Of a stretch of DNA of 64,000 nucleotides, positions 36,420-44,662 are shown piece after piece. The notes beneath the pieces are model-generated. The model saw only the letters and a list, made by a program, of their open reading frames with translations. It had not been told where the DNA came from and did no database searches. Within the stretch, counting starts at the first letter, position 1. Every line of letters begins with the position of its first letter. This DNA is from Adhaeribacter_A terreus (lineage in GTDB: Bacteria > Bacteroidota > Bacteroidia > Cytophagales > Hymenobacteraceae). The position numbers and the translations under genes are program-made. The stretch is taken from assembly GCF_042657365.1 (NCBI RefSeq), contig NZ_JBHSKT010000001.1:124001-188000 (forward strand), written 5' to 3'.

Positions 36420-37451
36420 ATGAGAGAAGAATATTTGACCGGTTCGGACGAGTACATGTCGCCGGCCGAAAAAGAGATTGATAAGGCGCTTCGGCCGCTC
36501 GATTTCAGCGATTTCACCGGCCAGGAAAAGGTGGTGGAAAACCTGAAGATCTTTGTGGAAGCGGCGCGCCGCAGGGGAGAGGCTTTGGATCACGTTTTAC
36601 TGCACGGACCTCCGGGTTTAGGTAAAACCACGCTGTCGCATATTATTGCCAACTCGCTGAATTCCAATATTAAAATCACATCGGGTCCGGTTTTAGACAA
36701 GCCTTCTGACTTAGCCGGTTTGCTTACGAACCTGGAACAGAACGACGTGCTTTTCATCGACGAAATTCACCGCCTGAACCCGATCGTGGAGGAATATCTG
36801 TATTCGGCGATGGAAGATTACAAGATCGACATTATGCTGGATTCCGGTCCGAATGCGCGTACCGTTCAGATCAGCCTGAACCCGTTTACGCTGATCGGAG
36901 CAACTACGCGTTCTGGTCTGCTTACCGCGCCGCTGCGAGCACGTTTCGGAATTAATTCGCGCCTGGAGTATTACGATTCGGCATTATTGACTTCCATCGT
37001 AAAGCGTTCTTCCGAAATTCTGGGTTCACCTATTCACGAAGATGCTGCGTTTGAAATTGCCCGCCGGAGCCGCGGTACGCCGCGTATTGCCAACAACCTG
37101 CTGCGCCGCACCCGCGATTTTGCCCAGGTAAAAGGCGACGGAACCATAACCGTAGATATTGCCAAATTTGCGCTAAACGCCCTGGACGTAGACCAGAACG
37201 GCCTCGATGATATGGACATCAGAATTCTAACTACAATCATCGAGAAATTCAAAGGTGGTCCGGTTGGTATTACGACTATTGCCACCGCCTGCGGCGAAGA
37301 AGCGGAAACCATTGAAGAAGTATATGAGCCGTTCCTGATCCAGGAAGGTTACATTATGCGTACTTCCCGCGGCCGTGAAGCTACCGCTGCCGCCTATCGC
37401 CACTTAGGTAAAATTCCACCACAACAGATCGGTACGCTGTTCGATACGTAA
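36420..37451 (+). CDS. ruvB: Holliday junction branch-migration ATPase RuvB
   Basis: AAA+ motor of 343 residues that drives branch migration with RuvA. Walker A GPPGLGKT is at 63-70, Walker B is LFIDEIHRLNPIVEE, and sensor I is TLIGATTRSGLLTAPLRARFGI. The arginine finger region and C-terminal winged helix (SRGREATAAAYRHLG) are present. It begins directly after a 30-bp motif (36391-36420 on the minus strand). ruvA and ruvC are not in the window. Confidence 0.99.
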   Translation: MREEYLTGSDEYMSPAEKEIDKALRPLDFSDFTGQEKVVENLKIFVEAARRRGEALDHVLLHGPPGLGKTTLSHIIANSLNSNIKITSGPVLDKPSDLAGLLTNLEQNDVLFIDEIHRLNPIVEEYLYSAMEDYKIDIMLDSGPNARTVQISLNPFTLIGATTRSGLLTAPLRARFGINSRLEYYDSALLTSIVKRSSEILGSPIHEDAAFEIARRSRGTPRIANNLLRRTRDFAQVKGDGTITVDIAKFALNALDVDQNGLDDMDIRILTTIIEKFKGGPVGITTIATACGEEAETIEEVYEPFLIQEGYIMRTSRGREATAAAYRHLGKIPPQQIGTLFDT

Positions 37452-37502
37452 TGTAGAGACGTAATATATTACGTCTTACAGTATTGCGTTTCAAAATATT
37501 GC

Positions 37503-37546
37503 GACTTTTCCTGCCGAAAACGGTAGCGTTTTGAACAGAAAAAGTC
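37503..37546. repeat. palindromic double 30-bp motif before the ruvB terminator
   Basis: Two copies in opposite orientation share their 16-base core AAAACGGTAGCGTTTT. GACTTTT lies at the left end (37503) and AAAAAGTC at the right end (37546). The arrangement is symmetrical and lies just before the hairpin 37563-37592. Confidence 0.88.
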
Positions 37547-37562
37547 GGAAGATTCAAACAAG

Positions 37563-37592
37563 AAGAGCTGGCCAATTGGTCAGCTCTTTTTT
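37563..37592 (+). terminator. intrinsic terminator after ruvB
   Basis: AAGAGCTGGCC-AATT-GGTCAGCTCTTTTTT, stem with T run, between the convergent ruvB and RidA genes. Confidence 0.85.
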
Positions 37593-37602
37593 ATTTTTGT
37601 CC

Positions 37603-38046
37603 TTATTCAGTTTTATTGATCTCGACAATAAGTTCTACTTCCAGCACCGATTTATTATCCAGCAAGCGCGTAACTTCCACCCAGGTTGCGGCCGGCGTAT
37701 GCGTGCCGTAATATTTTCTTCGGATGTCTTTATGCTTTTTCACGGCCTCAATGTCTTTGGCATAAAGGTTTTCTTTTACAACGTGGCTGAAATCGAGCTT
37801 GTATTTTTTTAGCGTCGTTTCCAGCGTTTTATAAACCCGTTCCATAGCTTTATCCATGTCGCCGTTGCCAACTGTGCCCGAAATATAAAGCAGATTGCCA
37901 CTGCGGTAAGCCTGCGCATAATTCCAGTCTTTTTCCGAAGGGTGTAGGTGAAATATTTTGCCATTCTGCTCAACAATGCCCTGGGCCTTGCCTTTCCAGG
38001 CCAGCAGTAACAAAAATAACAGGATCAGGCCAAGTGTTTTTTTCAT
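37603..38046 (-). CDS. exported RidA/YjgF-family protein
   Basis: 147 residues. The signal peptide MKKTLGLILLFLLLLAWKGKAQG is unusual for this normally cytoplasmic family. The RidA core follows: WNYAQAYRSGNLLYISGTVG, TTLKKYKLDFSHVVKENLYAKDI, YYGTHTPAATWVEVTRLLDNKSVLEVELIVEI. The arginine of the usual PAR(A/S) motif is replaced here (PAATWVEV), so classical imine deaminase activity may be lost. The periplasmic role is unknown. Confidence 0.9.
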   Translation of the reverse strand: MKKTLGLILLFLLLLAWKGKAQGIVEQNGKIFHLHPSEKDWNYAQAYRSGNLLYISGTVGNGDMDKAMERVYKTLETTLKKYKLDFSHVVKENLYAKDIEAVKKHKDIRRKYYGTHTPAATWVEVTRLLDNKSVLEVELIVEINKTE

Positions 38047-38251
38047 AGTTTAGGAAATAAGGGATATTAATTGGTTTGGAGTTAAGACAAGCGTGGAAGT
38101 AAAAACCCTTAGCCAAATGCAGTTTTCCGGGCAAAATGTATGTAAAAAACGCTATGGAATTCAGGTTAAAAACTCAAATCAGGAAACAGATACAGGAAGT
38201 GAAATTTTTTAGCCGGATATTTGTTCTTTCTTAGATCCGTATTTTCCCGTT

Positions 38252-39190
38252 TTGAACAAATCACATTATACCCGTTTCATAAAACAAAAGGCAGCCGAAC
38301 TTGGCTTTTTCTACTGCGGCATTTCCAAAGCAGATTTTCTGGAAGAAGAAGCGCCGCGGGTGGAAAACTGGCTGAAAAAAAATATGCACGGCGAAATGGG
38401 ATATATGGCCAATCATTTCGATAAGCGGCTTGATCCCAGAATTTTAGTGCCCGGTGCCAAGTCAGTAGTTTCGCTGTTACTCAATTATTTTCCGGAAGAA
38501 CAGCAGCCCGAAGATTCGCTGAAAATTTCGAAATATGCTTACGGTACTGATTATCATTTTGTAATAAAAGACAAACTGAAAATCTTGCTGGAGGCTATAA
38601 ACGAAGAAATTGGCGAAGTAGGAGGCAGGTGTTTTACCGATTCGGCGCCGGTGCTGGACAAAGCCTGGGCAAAGAAAAGCGGTCTGGGTTGGGTTGGGAA
38701 AAATTCGAACTTAATAAACCCGAAAAGCGGCAGTTTCTTCTTTATCTCTGAGCTGATTATTGATTTGGATCTGGAACCTGACGGTCCGATAAAAGATTAC
38801 TGCGGAACCTGCACACGTTGCATAGATGCCTGCCCGACCGATGCCATTACGCAACCATACGTGGTAGACGGCAGCAAATGCATTTCCTATTTCACAATAG
38901 AATTAAAAGGGCAGATCCCGGAAGAAGTAAATGGCAAGTTTGGCAACTGGGTATTCGGCTGCGATATTTGCCAGGACGTTTGCCCGTGGAACCGCTTCAG
39001 TAAACAGCATAACGAACCCGCGTTTAACCCCCACGAAAAACTCCCGCAGCTAAACGCTACAGATTGGCAGGAAATAACCCAGGAGGTTTTTCAGGAAATA
39101 TTCAGAAAATCTGCCGTGAAACGAACCGGATTTACCGGTTTGCAACGGAATATCAGGTTCATAACAGATCTAAAAGAACCGTTAGATTAA
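38252..39190 (+). CDS. queG: epoxyqueuosine reductase
   Basis: Cobalamin-dependent enzyme of the last step of queuosine tRNA modification, 312 residues. It carries ferredoxin-like clusters: Cys184, 187, 190, 194 (CGTCTRCIDAC) with Cys210, 237, 240 and 244 (CDICQDVCPWN). The substrate loop FTDSAPVLDKAWAKKSGLGWVGKN is intact. It starts with TTG at 38252; no in-frame ATG exists upstream and the next Met is residue 45, too late for the domain. The 3' end overlaps the convergent small gene by 4 bases. Confidence 0.95.
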   Translation: MNKSHYTRFIKQKAAELGFFYCGISKADFLEEEAPRVENWLKKNMHGEMGYMANHFDKRLDPRILVPGAKSVVSLLLNYFPEEQQPEDSLKISKYAYGTDYHFVIKDKLKILLEAINEEIGEVGGRCFTDSAPVLDKAWAKKSGLGWVGKNSNLINPKSGSFFFISELIIDLDLEPDGPIKDYCGTCTRCIDACPTDAITQPYVVDGSKCISYFTIELKGQIPEEVNGKFGNWVFGCDICQDVCPWNRFSKQHNEPAFNPHEKLPQLNATDWQEITQEVFQEIFRKSAVKRTGFTGLQRNIRFITDLKEPLD

Positions 39191-39378
39191 GCTTCTGCTT
39201 TCGCGAATACTTGGTTTAAAACCGGGGCGTGTAGGGTGGCAAATTGAATATAGCACCAGTGTTTTAACTCATTCAGTTCTTCCTGAACCAATAAAGTGAA
39301 AGATTTACGCAATTCTTTTTCAAACAGAAACTGATCGAAGCTTACTTTAACCAGAATAGTTTTGATGTACTCTAACAT
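39187..39378 (-). CDS. conserved small protein, 63 residues
   Basis: Small amphipathic protein MLEYIKTILVKVSFDQFLFE with a KELRKSF and LNELKHWCY segment, probably helical. It has its own ATG and a T-rich terminator region on the far side. It resembles short conserved proteins of unknown function that I associate with Cytophagales, but I cannot name the family. Its stop overlaps the queG stop by 4 bases in tail-to-tail arrangement. Confidence 0.7.
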   Translation of the reverse strand: MLEYIKTILVKVSFDQFLFEKELRKSFTLLVQEELNELKHWCYIQFATLHAPVLNQVFAKAEA

Positions 39379-39510
39379 GTTGTTTTTTGTGTTCTTGTGT
39401 TGCGCGTACAGGTTTTACGGCAGTGAATATACGTCATTCCCCCGCTCCAGAGTTTCAATTGTATAATTGTTTACAGATTTTTTTGGTAAACGGTATGATT
39501 TAGGAGGTAA

Positions 39511-39552
39511 AAACACAGAAGGCAGGTGTTGTTTACCTGCCTTCTGTGTTTG
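39511..39552. terminator. long bidirectional hairpin
   Basis: AAACACAGAAGGCAGGT-GTTGTTT-ACCTGCCTTCTGTGTTT, a 17-bp perfect stem downstream of the ferritin-like genes. It overlaps the end of a 30-bp motif copy (39487-39516). Confidence 0.85.
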
Positions 39553-39568
39553 AAGCGGGATTTTAAAT

Positions 39569-40381
39569 TTAAACAATAAAGGGATCTACAATGGCCAGCA
39601 CTGCGTTCATATCCAGTGGTTCATCAAACGCTTCGGTGCCAATATTCTGGCTGCTGCCGGCCAGCGTAGAAACATTTACGCCGCCCTGGGTTATGTTGTC
39701 TTCGCCGTCGTAAATGGGTTGGGTGGCCGCAGGCATGTTGCCGCCATCTTTGCCGGTTATCCAGCCTTTCTGGCTGCGCATCCGGCGGATGTGGGCAGCG
39801 TGGCGGGCTTCTACGGAATGTATCTGTAACGCGGCCATAAGTACATTATTGTCCGTGATCTTATCGGCCTGACCTTTATAGGCGCGCACGCCAGTATCTT
39901 CAAATGCCTGGGCTACGGCTAAAAAAGTCTGGTAATTGGTCATTACATCGGCAAAGGCGCCACCAGCGGTAAAATCAAACGTTGGTTTAGTGGCCGGTGT
40001 ACCGCCGGCCGCTGTAATAGCCGTTTTCAGGAAGTTTACGTGCGCATTTTCATGATCGCGGATGGTGGTAATGGCTCCGATCGGAGCGCCGGCCGGAATA
40101 AAACCGGAAGATCCGTTTGGTGCTTTGGCTACGGCCATGGTATAGAATTCGGCTTCCAGGTACTCCAGCGTAAGTGCGTAATTCAGAATTCCGATCAGGC
40201 CGCCGGAAGTCTGGCCGTAAGCTTTCATGAACATCGAACCAAAAGCAATCGGCACTGCAGCAACCGCGAGTTTTTTTCCGAAACCGGCAAAATGTTTAAA
40301 AACCTCGCGGCGGGAATCGAGCTTTTCGTAAACTTCCGGGTCGGTTTTTTCTATATCAGTGAGTATTTTATATAAGTTCAT
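39569..40381 (-). CDS. ferritin-like domain protein (second of a pair)
   Basis: 270 residues with a ferritin-like (PF13668, Ferritin_2) domain. It has paired helices with ILNYALTLEYLEAEFYTMAVAKA, IRDHENAHVNFLKTAI, ALQIHSVEARHAAHIRRM, i.e. the E..., ExxH-like residues of a di-iron four-helix bundle. The N terminus has a hydrophobic stretch (KLAVAAVPIAFGSMF) after a basic region, a possible export signal. It is separated by 14 bases from the related upstream gene, so co-transcribed. Confidence 0.88.
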   Translation of the reverse strand: MNLYKILTDIEKTDPEVYEKLDSRREVFKHFAGFGKKLAVAAVPIAFGSMFMKAYGQTSGGLIGILNYALTLEYLEAEFYTMAVAKAPNGSSGFIPAGAPIGAITTIRDHENAHVNFLKTAITAAGGTPATKPTFDFTAGGAFADVMTNYQTFLAVAQAFEDTGVRAYKGQADKITDNNVLMAALQIHSVEARHAAHIRRMRSQKGWITGKDGGNMPAATQPIYDGEDNITQGGVNVSTLAGSSQNIGTEAFDEPLDMNAVLAIVDPFIV

Positions 40382-40395
40382 AAACGGGCCTCCTT

Positions 40396-41169
40396 TTATT
40401 TCGGTAAATTATTCAGGTTAATGTTGGTAGTAATGTATTTGTCAGCAGCGGTAATTACCTCCAGCGGCATCATGGCTTTATCCAGACCATTGGCATCTAC
40501 GGCGGTGCTGTCGGCAAAAGAACCGTTGCTGATCAGATCGCGGATCACGGCGGCGTGGCGCGCTTCTACTGAAACAATTTTACCGGCAATTAAAAGATAA
40601 GCTTTATTCTGAAGGAGTTTTCCGGCGCCGTTATAAGCTGCTACACCCAGATCTTCGAAGGCTTTGGCAGTAGCGAGCACGCTGCCCCGGTCTGTAAAAT
40701 TAATGGAAGTGAAGTTTACTTTCAGGTCCGGAATGGGCGTGGCGCCGGCAGCGGTAATGGCTTGTTTAAAGAAGTTGCGGTGCGCAATTTCGTGGTCACG
40801 GATGTCGGTCAGGATCTGTTGTTCGGCAGTAGAAGCTCCGGAATAAAAACTAGCCACCACCTGGGTATAAAAGGCTGCTTCCAATTGTTCCAGTGCATAC
40901 GCATAATTCAGAATTCCTACGTCGCCGGTTCCCAGGTTCACCGCATCGGTGGCCGCCGGGTTATTGGCCGGGTCTACCACTTCATTATTAGCGGGTGGCG
41001 GAGTTGCATCGTCATCGTCGCTGTCGCAGCCGGTTAAGATCAGGCCGGTGAAAGCAGCCGTTAAACCGGCATATTTGAGGAACAGCCGGCGCTCCATAGG
41101 TTTTTCGATCGTGGTAATAATGCCGCTATCGGTTTCATGTTCCTGGTAAATTTTTTTGGACATAAACAT
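40396..41169 (-). CDS. ferritin-like domain lipoprotein (first of a pair)
   Basis: 257 residues. The N terminus contains ERRLFLKYAGLTAAFTGLILTGC, a twin-arginine-like motif followed by a hydrophobic segment and a lipobox cysteine, then a DSDDDD spacer. The ferritin-like domain follows with ILNYAYALEQLEAAFYTQVVAS, IRDHEIAHRNFFKQAI and IVSVEARHAAVIRDL, parallel to the second gene. The pair probably forms an exported iron-binding or oxidase-like complex (inference). An alternative start two codons downstream is possible. Confidence 0.88.
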   Translation of the reverse strand: MFMSKKIYQEHETDSGIITTIEKPMERRLFLKYAGLTAAFTGLILTGCDSDDDDATPPPANNEVVDPANNPAATDAVNLGTGDVGILNYAYALEQLEAAFYTQVVASFYSGASTAEQQILTDIRDHEIAHRNFFKQAITAAGATPIPDLKVNFTSINFTDRGSVLATAKAFEDLGVAAYNGAGKLLQNKAYLLIAGKIVSVEARHAAVIRDLISNGSFADSTAVDANGLDKAMMPLEVITAADKYITTNINLNNLPK

Positions 41170-41484
41170 TAACAGTTAAAAGTGAATAATAAAATTGAAA
41201 GAAGGGAAAACTGAATGTTTAAATCCAAAGTTTGAATATTAAACAATGATGATATAAAGGAAAAGGTAATTTAAGTGCGGTTGGTTTTATACGCGCCTTG
41301 GTTTTAATTAGTTTGGTTGTTATTGGCTGTGTTTAGATATTTTTTTGTTTTGGTTTTTTAATTTGAATGAAGATAAAATGTTTAAAAAATTAAATTAAAA
41401 ATTACACATTGTTTGAGTGTAGAAAACGGTATCCTGAATAAGCAGAAAAGTGTAAATTTGAATTCCGGAAGGTTAAAGCCATTC
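41170..41484. other. AT-rich divergent intergenic region
   Basis: Separates the divergent ferritin-like and batD genes. It holds a 30-bp motif copy (41423-41452) immediately followed by TAAATTTG (41453-41460), a possible -7 element for batD. The rest is AT-rich with no further features seen. Confidence 0.5.
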
Positions 41485-42921
41485 ATGAAAAAACGCCTCA
41501 TACTTTTTTGCCTTATTTTGCTACCGTTTTTGCCGGCTTATGCGCAGGAAATTGTGGTGAAGCTGGGCAAAAGTCCGGTGCCGATAGACGAGTATTTTAC
41601 CATTTCGGTAACGCTGAAAAACCAGCAGTTAAAAACCATCGGGAAATTTCCGGAGATAGAAGGCTTTGAGAAAAGCAACCGGTTTTCTTCCACCCAAACC
41701 AATACCGTAAACGGCCAGGTATCGTCGGTGGAGCAAACCATTACGCAGAATTACGCGGCCCTGAAAGAAGGCGAATTTCCGATCAAACCTTTCAGTATAG
41801 AAGTGAACGGCCGCAAAATAGAATCGAAAGGCGGGATGGTAAAAGTTGATCCGCCGGCTGCAAAAGCGCCTCCGCTGCAAGGTTTCGGCCTGCTCGATGA
41901 ACTTTTCGGCAAACAAAAACCCCAGGAATACATCGATAAAAAGGAAGACGCTTTTCTGGCTTTCAGCACCGGGAAAGATGAAATATTTGCCGGCGAAGGA
42001 CTGTCCGTAAATTTATCGTTCTACGTGGCCCGCGGCGATGAAAGGCTGCTCGATTTTTACGAATTCAACCGGCAGTATTCCGAAATGCTGAAAAAGCTGA
42101 AACCCGCCAATGCCTGGGAAGAAAGCTTTGCCCAAACGAGCGTAGAACCCGAAATTATAACCATAGACGAAAAGGAATACCTGCGCTACAAACTCTACGA
42201 AGCCGTTTATTTCCCCATCAATACCGAGCCGCTGCTTTTTCCTTCGGTAGGCCTGAACATGATCAAATACCGGATCGCGAAAGAGGCTGACTTTTTTGGC
42301 GATAACCGGCTGCCGTCGTATAAAACCTATTATACCGCGCCTAAAATTGTAACCGTAAAACCGCTGCCGCCACACCCGTTGCAAAGCGGCGTGCCCGTAG
42401 GCGATTACCGCCTGAATGAACAATTAAGTACCCGCAAATTTACGGTTGGCAAAAGCTTTACCTATACCTTCGAAATTGCGGGCGAAGGCAATTTAGCCGT
42501 TTTGAATGCGCCGGTGCCGGAGCCGGTTTCCGGGCTAGAATTTACCACGCCTGACGTGCAGCAACATATTATCCGGCAAAACGGTAGGGTTTCGGGCCGG
42601 AAAAGTTACGCTTATTTCGTTACGCCTAAAAAGCCCGGAAACTTCGATCTGAAGCCGGTTTTTAGCTTTATTTTCTTCAACCCGAATACCGCGCAATACG
42701 ATACGCTGTATTCGGAACTGACGCTGAATGTAACCGGCGAAGCGGATAATGATGCTGCTATTCAGGCCAAAGATATGGGCGAATTTTACGAGCGGATAAA
42801 AGATGAAAGCAACGAACTGATAAGCCTGAACCAGTTTACGCAGGTTAAAATGTACACTAATCTGGTGGTTGTTTTTCTGGCGGCCATTTCGCTTTTCCTG
42901 TTTTATAAAAACCGCGCATGA
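41485..42921 (+). CDS. batD: BatD-family protein
   Basis: 478 residues. The start is taken at the ATG 41485 (MKKRLILFCLILLPFLPAYAQ, signal peptide) instead of a longer frame upstream. Repeated Ig-like beta domains are typical of BatD (VVKLGKSPVPIDEYFTISVT, KEGEFPIKPFSIEVNG, and others). A single C-terminal membrane helix is VVVFLAAISLFLFY. In Bacteroides, Bat proteins were linked to oxygen tolerance. Here batD lacks batA/B/C beside it and overlaps aroC by 4 bases. Two 30-bp motif copies lie within it, one inside the signal-peptide codons. Confidence 0.88.
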   Translation: MKKRLILFCLILLPFLPAYAQEIVVKLGKSPVPIDEYFTISVTLKNQQLKTIGKFPEIEGFEKSNRFSSTQTNTVNGQVSSVEQTITQNYAALKEGEFPIKPFSIEVNGRKIESKGGMVKVDPPAAKAPPLQGFGLLDELFGKQKPQEYIDKKEDAFLAFSTGKDEIFAGEGLSVNLSFYVARGDERLLDFYEFNRQYSEMLKKLKPANAWEESFAQTSVEPEIITIDEKEYLRYKLYEAVYFPINTEPLLFPSVGLNMIKYRIAKEADFFGDNRLPSYKTYYTAPKIVTVKPLPPHPLQSGVPVGDYRLNEQLSTRKFTVGKSFTYTFEIAGEGNLAVLNAPVPEPVSGLEFTTPDVQQHIIRQNGRVSGRKSYAYFVTPKKPGNFDLKPVFSFIFFNPNTAQYDTLYSELTLNVTGEADNDAAIQAKDMGEFYERIKDESNELISLNQFTQVKMYTNLVVVFLAAISLFLFYKNRA

Positions 42922-43997
42922 GCAATTCTTACGGCAAACTTTTTCGCATTACAACTTTCGGCGAATCGCATGGCAAAGGCGTGGGCGTGGTAATTGATGG
43001 TTGCCCGGCTGGCCTGGAAATCTCCAGGGAAGAAATTCAGTTGGCTTTAAACAGAAGAAAACCCGGGCAAAGCAACTTAACTACGCCGCGCCAGGAAGCT
43101 GATCAGGTGGAGATCTTATCGGGCATTTTTGAAGGGAAAACGCTCGGAACGCCGATTGCTTTGGTAGTTTATAACCAGGACGCCGAAAGCAAAGATTACA
43201 GCCATATTCAAAACGCTTTCCGCCCGTCGCACGCCGATTATACTTACACCGCCAAATACGGTCACCGCGATCACCGGGGTGGCGGCCGCAGTTCAGCCCG
43301 CGAAACGCTGGCGCGCGTGGCTGCTGGCGCAATTGCGGCAAAACTGCTGGAAAGGCAACATGTAAAAATTGCAACCTACGTTTCGCAGGTTGGTAAAATA
43401 CAAGTGCGCAAGCCTTACCAGCAACTCGATTTCAGCAAAATAGAAAGCAATGCGGTGCGTTGTCCGGATGGTAAAACGGCCAGCCGCATGATCCGTTTAA
43501 TTGAAGAAACCCGGGATAAGCACGATTCGATTGGCGGCGTGGTAAGTTGCGTGATACAAGGTGTGCCGGCCGGCTGGGGCGAACCGGTTTTCGATAAACT
43601 GCACGCCGAATTGGGCAAAGCGATGCTGAGCATAAACGCGGTAAAAGGCTTCGATTACGGTTCCGGTTTCGATAGCCTGGGCATGACCGGCTCGCAGCAC
43701 AACGATATTTTCTTTCAGGATTCCAGCGGAAATATTCAGACCAAAACTAATTATTCCGGCGGCATTCAGGGTGGCATTTCCAACGGGCAGGATATTTATT
43801 TCCGGGTTGCTTTTAAACCGGTAGCCACCATTCTGCAAACCCAAAACAGCATCGATGCCCAGGGAAACGAAATTCAGCTGGAAGGCAAAGGCCGTCACGA
43901 CCCTTGCGTTTTGCCGCGCGCCGTTCCCATTGTAGAAGCCATGGCAGCCTTGGTTTTAGCCGATTTTATGCTGCGCGCGCAGGTTTCGAAGTTGTAA
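42918..43997 (+). CDS. aroC: chorismate synthase
   Basis: Last enzyme of the shikimate pathway (EPSP to chorismate, needing reduced FMN), 359 residues. The signatures GESHGKGVGVVIDGCPAG, RHRDHRGGGRSSARETLARVAAGAIA (as YGHRDHRGGGRSSARET) and GRHDPCVLPRAVPIVEAMAALVLAD are all present. The ATGA overlap with batD implies translational coupling. A 30-bp motif begins on its stop codon. Confidence 0.98.
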   Translation: MSNSYGKLFRITTFGESHGKGVGVVIDGCPAGLEISREEIQLALNRRKPGQSNLTTPRQEADQVEILSGIFEGKTLGTPIALVVYNQDAESKDYSHIQNAFRPSHADYTYTAKYGHRDHRGGGRSSARETLARVAAGAIAAKLLERQHVKIATYVSQVGKIQVRKPYQQLDFSKIESNAVRCPDGKTASRMIRLIEETRDKHDSIGGVVSCVIQGVPAGWGEPVFDKLHAELGKAMLSINAVKGFDYGSGFDSLGMTGSQHNDIFFQDSSGNIQTKTNYSGGIQGGISNGQDIYFRVAFKPVATILQTQNSIDAQGNEIQLEGKGRHDPCVLPRAVPIVEAMAALVLADFMLRAQVSKL

Positions 43998-44025
43998 AAA
44001 CGGTAGGGTTTCGGGCTTAAAAAGT

Positions 44026-44060
44026 AAAAGGCTCTGGAAGTGAATTCCGGAGCCTTTTTT
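44026..44060 (+). terminator. intrinsic terminator after aroC
   Basis: AAAAGGCTCTGGA-AGTGAAT-TCCGGAGCCTTTTTT, immediately after the 30-bp motif copy 43997-44026. Confidence 0.85.
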
Positions 44061-44143
44061 ATGCCTTTTGATTTTCCTTTGAGGACGAAAGCCATTCAGA
44101 AAAAAGCTTGCAAAGTAATTTCAGAGCAGCGTTTTAGAAATAC

Positions 44144-44569
44144 TTATGCAAGTCTCTGATTTCTGCCGCTTGCCATTTTCGCTGCCAGCCAAGCCATTGG
44201 AATATACGCGCCAACCAGATCTAAAACGGTGAACCAGGTAGGCGAAGGAAGCATGTAAACGCTGGCAAGGCCACCGGCCAGGAAGAAAAAGCCGATCACC
44301 AACGCTAAACGCAGTTTGTTGTTTACAGCAATAAAGGCAGTAACCAAAGCTCCGGCAAAAGTTCCTAAAGCGTGCGCCAGAAAAGGAAAAATAAAATGCT
44401 TCGGCTCGAATAAATGCATGGTAGCTTTCAGACCTTCGGTGGTGGTTACGTCGGCGCCGGCGGGTGGCGGAATAATGGCGCCGCTAACGGAAATAATGCC
44501 CATATTCACGATGCTGCCAACGATCAGGCCAGCTACTACTGCTAAAAAGTTCTTAAGAACAGGACTCAT
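44144..44569 (-). CDS. small integral membrane protein, function unknown
   Basis: 141 residues with four predicted membrane helices (residues about 8-30, 55-75, 82-102, 112-130). The sequence includes FIFPFLAHALGTFAGALVTAF. No named family is recognised with confidence. It lies on the same strand and downstream of the NhaD-like antiporter, with about 90 bases between. Confidence 0.8.
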   Translation of the reverse strand: MSPVLKNFLAVVAGLIVGSIVNMGIISVSGAIIPPPAGADVTTTEGLKATMHLFEPKHFIFPFLAHALGTFAGALVTAFIAVNNKLRLALVIGFFFLAGGLASVYMLPSPTWFTVLDLVGAYIPMAWLAAKMASGRNQRLA

Positions 44570-44662
44570 TTTTTGTTGATTTTAGATGGTTTTAAACGAA
44601 GATCTGGATTTATAATTTGTAAAGATAATAATACTTTTTCAGCCGTTTTCCATAGCGTTTTA

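Noticed and set aside
36165..36593. 142-residue frame on the minus strand overlapping the ruvB start
   Set aside because: It overlaps the well-supported ruvB N terminus and shows no recognisable domain or signal.
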